Assembly: GCA_017381395.1 (NCBI GenBank)
Contig: JAFOCH010000005.1
Coordinates: 1 to 16,419 of the forward strand
Reading direction: 5' to 3'
Length of the DNA: 16,419 bases
From: Clostridia bacterium
GTDB taxonomy: Bacteria; Bacillota; Clostridia; Oscillospirales; Acutalibacteraceae
The translations under genes and the position numbers were made by a program. Below the pieces are notes generated by a model. The model saw only the letters and a program-made list of their open reading frames with translations, searched no databases and had not been told where the DNA came from. Below, in pieces: positions 15,049 to 16,419 of the stretch. Within the stretch, counting starts at the first letter, position 1; each line of letters begins with the position of its first letter.

Positions 15049-15648
15049 TTAAGCGAATAAATTATCAACGATTCCTGCAAAGCCGAGGAATGCCATTGAT
15101 ACAAATGAAGCGGCGATGAGTGTAGCGGGTAATCCCTTGAAGCTTTCGGGAATTTCACTATCATCAATCTTTGACCTAACGCCTGAAAACAATACCATTG
15201 CCAAAAGGAAACCGAGTCCGCATCCAAGCGAATTTACGAGTGATTCAACAAAGGTAAAGTTTTCGCCAATATTCTCGATGGTAACACCTAATACAGCACA
15301 GTTTGTCGTGATCAGCGGCAGGTAAACTCCCAAACTTTTGTGAAGAGAGGGTATAAACTTTTTGAGTGTCATTTCGATAAACTGAACGAGTGCGGCAATA
15401 ACCAGAATGAATACAATGGTTTGCATATAGCCGAGCCCATAGCTATCAAGCAAGAAGTACTGAATAGGCCATGTAACAGCGGTCGCAACAACCATTACGA
15501 ATATAACCGAAAATCCCATGCCGACCGCTTGATTAAGCTTCTTTGATACGCCTAAAAACGGGCATATACCGAGGAATCGGTTGAGTACGTAGTTGTTAAC
15601 CAGTACGGAGGACATAAGGATAATAATTAAACTTTTAAAGGTATCCAT
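15049..15648 (-). CDS. rnfA: Rnf complex membrane subunit RnfA
   Basis: A 199-residue integral membrane subunit of the RnfA/RnfE (NqrE/NqrD) family with six predicted helices. Paired with RnfE, it forms the membrane core that carries electrons across the bilayer; in characterised Rnf and Nqr complexes an Fe-S centre sits between the two. The family sequences NRFLGICPFLGVSK (near 23-36) with its cysteine and LITTNCAVLGV (near 112-122) with a second cysteine supply the expected ligands. The ATG overlaps the rnfE stop as TAATG, and AGGAGG lies 7 nt upstream. Length is normal. Confidence 0.97.
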   Translation of the reverse strand: MDTFKSLIIILMSSVLVNNYVLNRFLGICPFLGVSKKLNQAVGMGFSVIFVMVVATAVTWPIQYFLLDSYGLGYMQTIVFILVIAALVQFIEMTLKKFIPSLHKSLGVYLPLITTNCAVLGVTIENIGENFTFVESLVNSLGCGLGFLLAMVLFSGVRSKIDDSEIPESFKGLPATLIAASFVSMAFLGFAGIVDNLFA

Positions 15649-16343
15649 TATTTTGCCTCCTTTACTGTGTTATCACATTTAACGCCGCCACGAACCGAGA
15701 AGGATGGACAAGATTCACATCCGAATTTTGTCTTTTTAGGTGCCTTTCCGTGAGTTAGCTTGTAAACTACGGCAATCATGATTCCGTAAACAAGGAATCC
15801 GCCGGGCGTTTTTTGTAAAAATTCGATTTTATAATCGACAAGTACGGGAATTTCAATTCCTGCAAATGTACCTGCGCCGATTACCTCGCGAATTGTTGCA
15901 ATCGAAAGCAGTGCAAGTGTAAAGCCAAGTCCCATTCCCACACCGTCAAGCGCTGATTTGAAAACGGTATTTTTACCTGCAAACATTTCGGCTCTGCCGA
16001 GAATGATGCAGTTAACGGTTATCAACGCCAGATAAACTCCGAGCGTTTCATAAAGGGACGGCAGGTATGCGTGGATAAACATTTCGACTACTGTAACGAA
16101 TCCCGCGATAATAACGATGTAGCAGGGGATTCGTACCGTGTCGGGAATAAACCTTCTGAGCATGGAAATAACCATGTTTGAGCAAATGAGAACAGCCGTT
16201 GCGGCAAGTCCCATTCCAATAGCACCGATTACAGTGGTACTTGTAGCAAGTGTAGGACAGGTGCCGAGGATAAGCACAAATACAGGGTTTTCAAGGAGAA
16301 GACCTTTTAATAAAATCGATAGGTTACTGTTTTTATTACTCAT
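15648..16343 (-). CDS. rnfE: Rnf complex membrane subunit RnfE
   Basis: A 231-residue six-helix membrane subunit, sister of RnfA. Family blocks are ENPVFVLILGTCPTLA near 18-33 with its cysteine and LALITVNCIILGRAE near 107-121 with a second. The C-terminal tail carries three more cysteines (C209, C212, C223) in a CESCP context. The frame opens at an ATG at 16352, but GGAG at 16353-16356 abuts that codon, so the next ATG at 16341-16343, 9 nt away, is the likely start. On that start the gene begins 1 bp after the rnfG stop. It shares TAATG with rnfA. Confidence 0.96.
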   Translation of the reverse strand: MSNKNSNLSILLKGLLLENPVFVLILGTCPTLATSTTVIGAIGMGLAATAVLICSNMVISMLRRFIPDTVRIPCYIVIIAGFVTVVEMFIHAYLPSLYETLGVYLALITVNCIILGRAEMFAGKNTVFKSALDGVGMGLGFTLALLSIATIREVIGAGTFAGIEIPVLVDYKIEFLQKTPGGFLVYGIMIAVVYKLTHGKAPKKTKFGCESCPSFSVRGGVKCDNTVKEAK

Positions 16344-16344
16344 A

Positions 16345-16419
16345 TCAGCCATCTCCTTTCAGAATTTTTATTGCTTCAAACACCTTTGAAACGGCGGTTT
16401 TATATCCGTTGGTGGTGAT
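16345..16419 (-). CDS. rnfG: 3' end of RnfG (partial, runs off the window)
   Basis: Only the last 24 codons are present, ending in TGA. They read ITTNGYKTAVSKVFEAIKIL and a short GDG-containing end. This matches the tail of RnfG and other FMN_bind proteins, in which SGATxTT is followed by a helix of the form AVxxAIxxL. The flavinylated threonine of SGAT should lie just outside the window. Position directly before rnfE is the standard rnfCDGEAB order, so rnfC and rnfD are expected further to the right. Confidence 0.85.
   Translation of the reverse strand: MTTNGYKTAVSKVFEAIKILKGDG
16353..16356 (-). promoter_or_regulatory. Ribosome binding site deciding the rnfE start
   Basis: GAAAGGAG on the minus strand (GGAG at 16353-16356) ends immediately before the ATG at 16352, which is too close to use. 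The ATG at 16343 is 9 nt away and is preferred, giving a protein starting MSNKNSNLS. The site lies inside the end of rnfG. Confidence 0.65.

Overview
The window reads as chromosomal DNA of an anaerobic, low-to-moderate GC Gram-positive bacterium, most likely a gut-type Clostridia (Oscillospirales/Ruminococcus-like). This rests on the Rnf complex, strong AGGAGG-type ribosome binding sites, TTGACA/TATAAT-like promoters in AT-rich gaps, lipoproteins with Gram-positive-style signal peptides, and intracellular glycogen breakdown. The lineage is inferred from gene content; no rRNA or marker phylogeny is available. No mobile element, CRISPR array, tRNA or rRNA was seen.

Left block (39-3180, minus strand): surface-polymer genes. 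Transcription runs from a CpsC/Wzz-type chain-length regulator, through an overlapping BY-kinase (CpsD type) with a very tyrosine-rich tail, past a hairpin terminator, to a PHP-type phosphotyrosine phosphatase (CpsB type) and a TarI-like nucleotidyltransferase that probably makes CDP-ribitol. This looks like the end of a cell-wall polymer or capsule locus together with its phosphotyrosine control circuit.

Second block (3302-4935, minus strand): a DegV-family lipid-binding protein and a YmdB-type metallophosphoesterase, coupled by an ATGA overlap. A 334-bp divergent promoter region follows. Next comes a plus-strand glycogen pair (5270-9522): glycogen phosphorylase and an intracellular GH13 enzyme coupled by TAATG. 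A 70-residue DUF378 membrane protein (9619-9831) lies behind them and ends at a bidirectional terminator.

Right block (9914-16419, minus strand): a lipoprotein polysaccharide deacetylase with its own promoter, then a redox cluster. The redox cluster runs in transcription order rnfG (3' end only), rnfE, rnfA, rnfB, a NusG-domain-II membrane protein, a Gx-family membrane protein, an internal promoter, a lipoprotein with two copies of a domain, a terminator, and apbE. Rnf couples ferredoxin:NAD+ electron flow to ion transport, and ApbE covalently attaches FMN to extracytosolic flavoproteins such as RnfG. The NusG-II/Gx pair resembles EetA/EetB of the Listeria extracellular electron transfer locus. 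The duplicated lipoprotein is the least understood gene and the best candidate for something new: each copy ends in an AGCTI sequence placed where FMN-binding domains carry the SGAT flavinylation motif.
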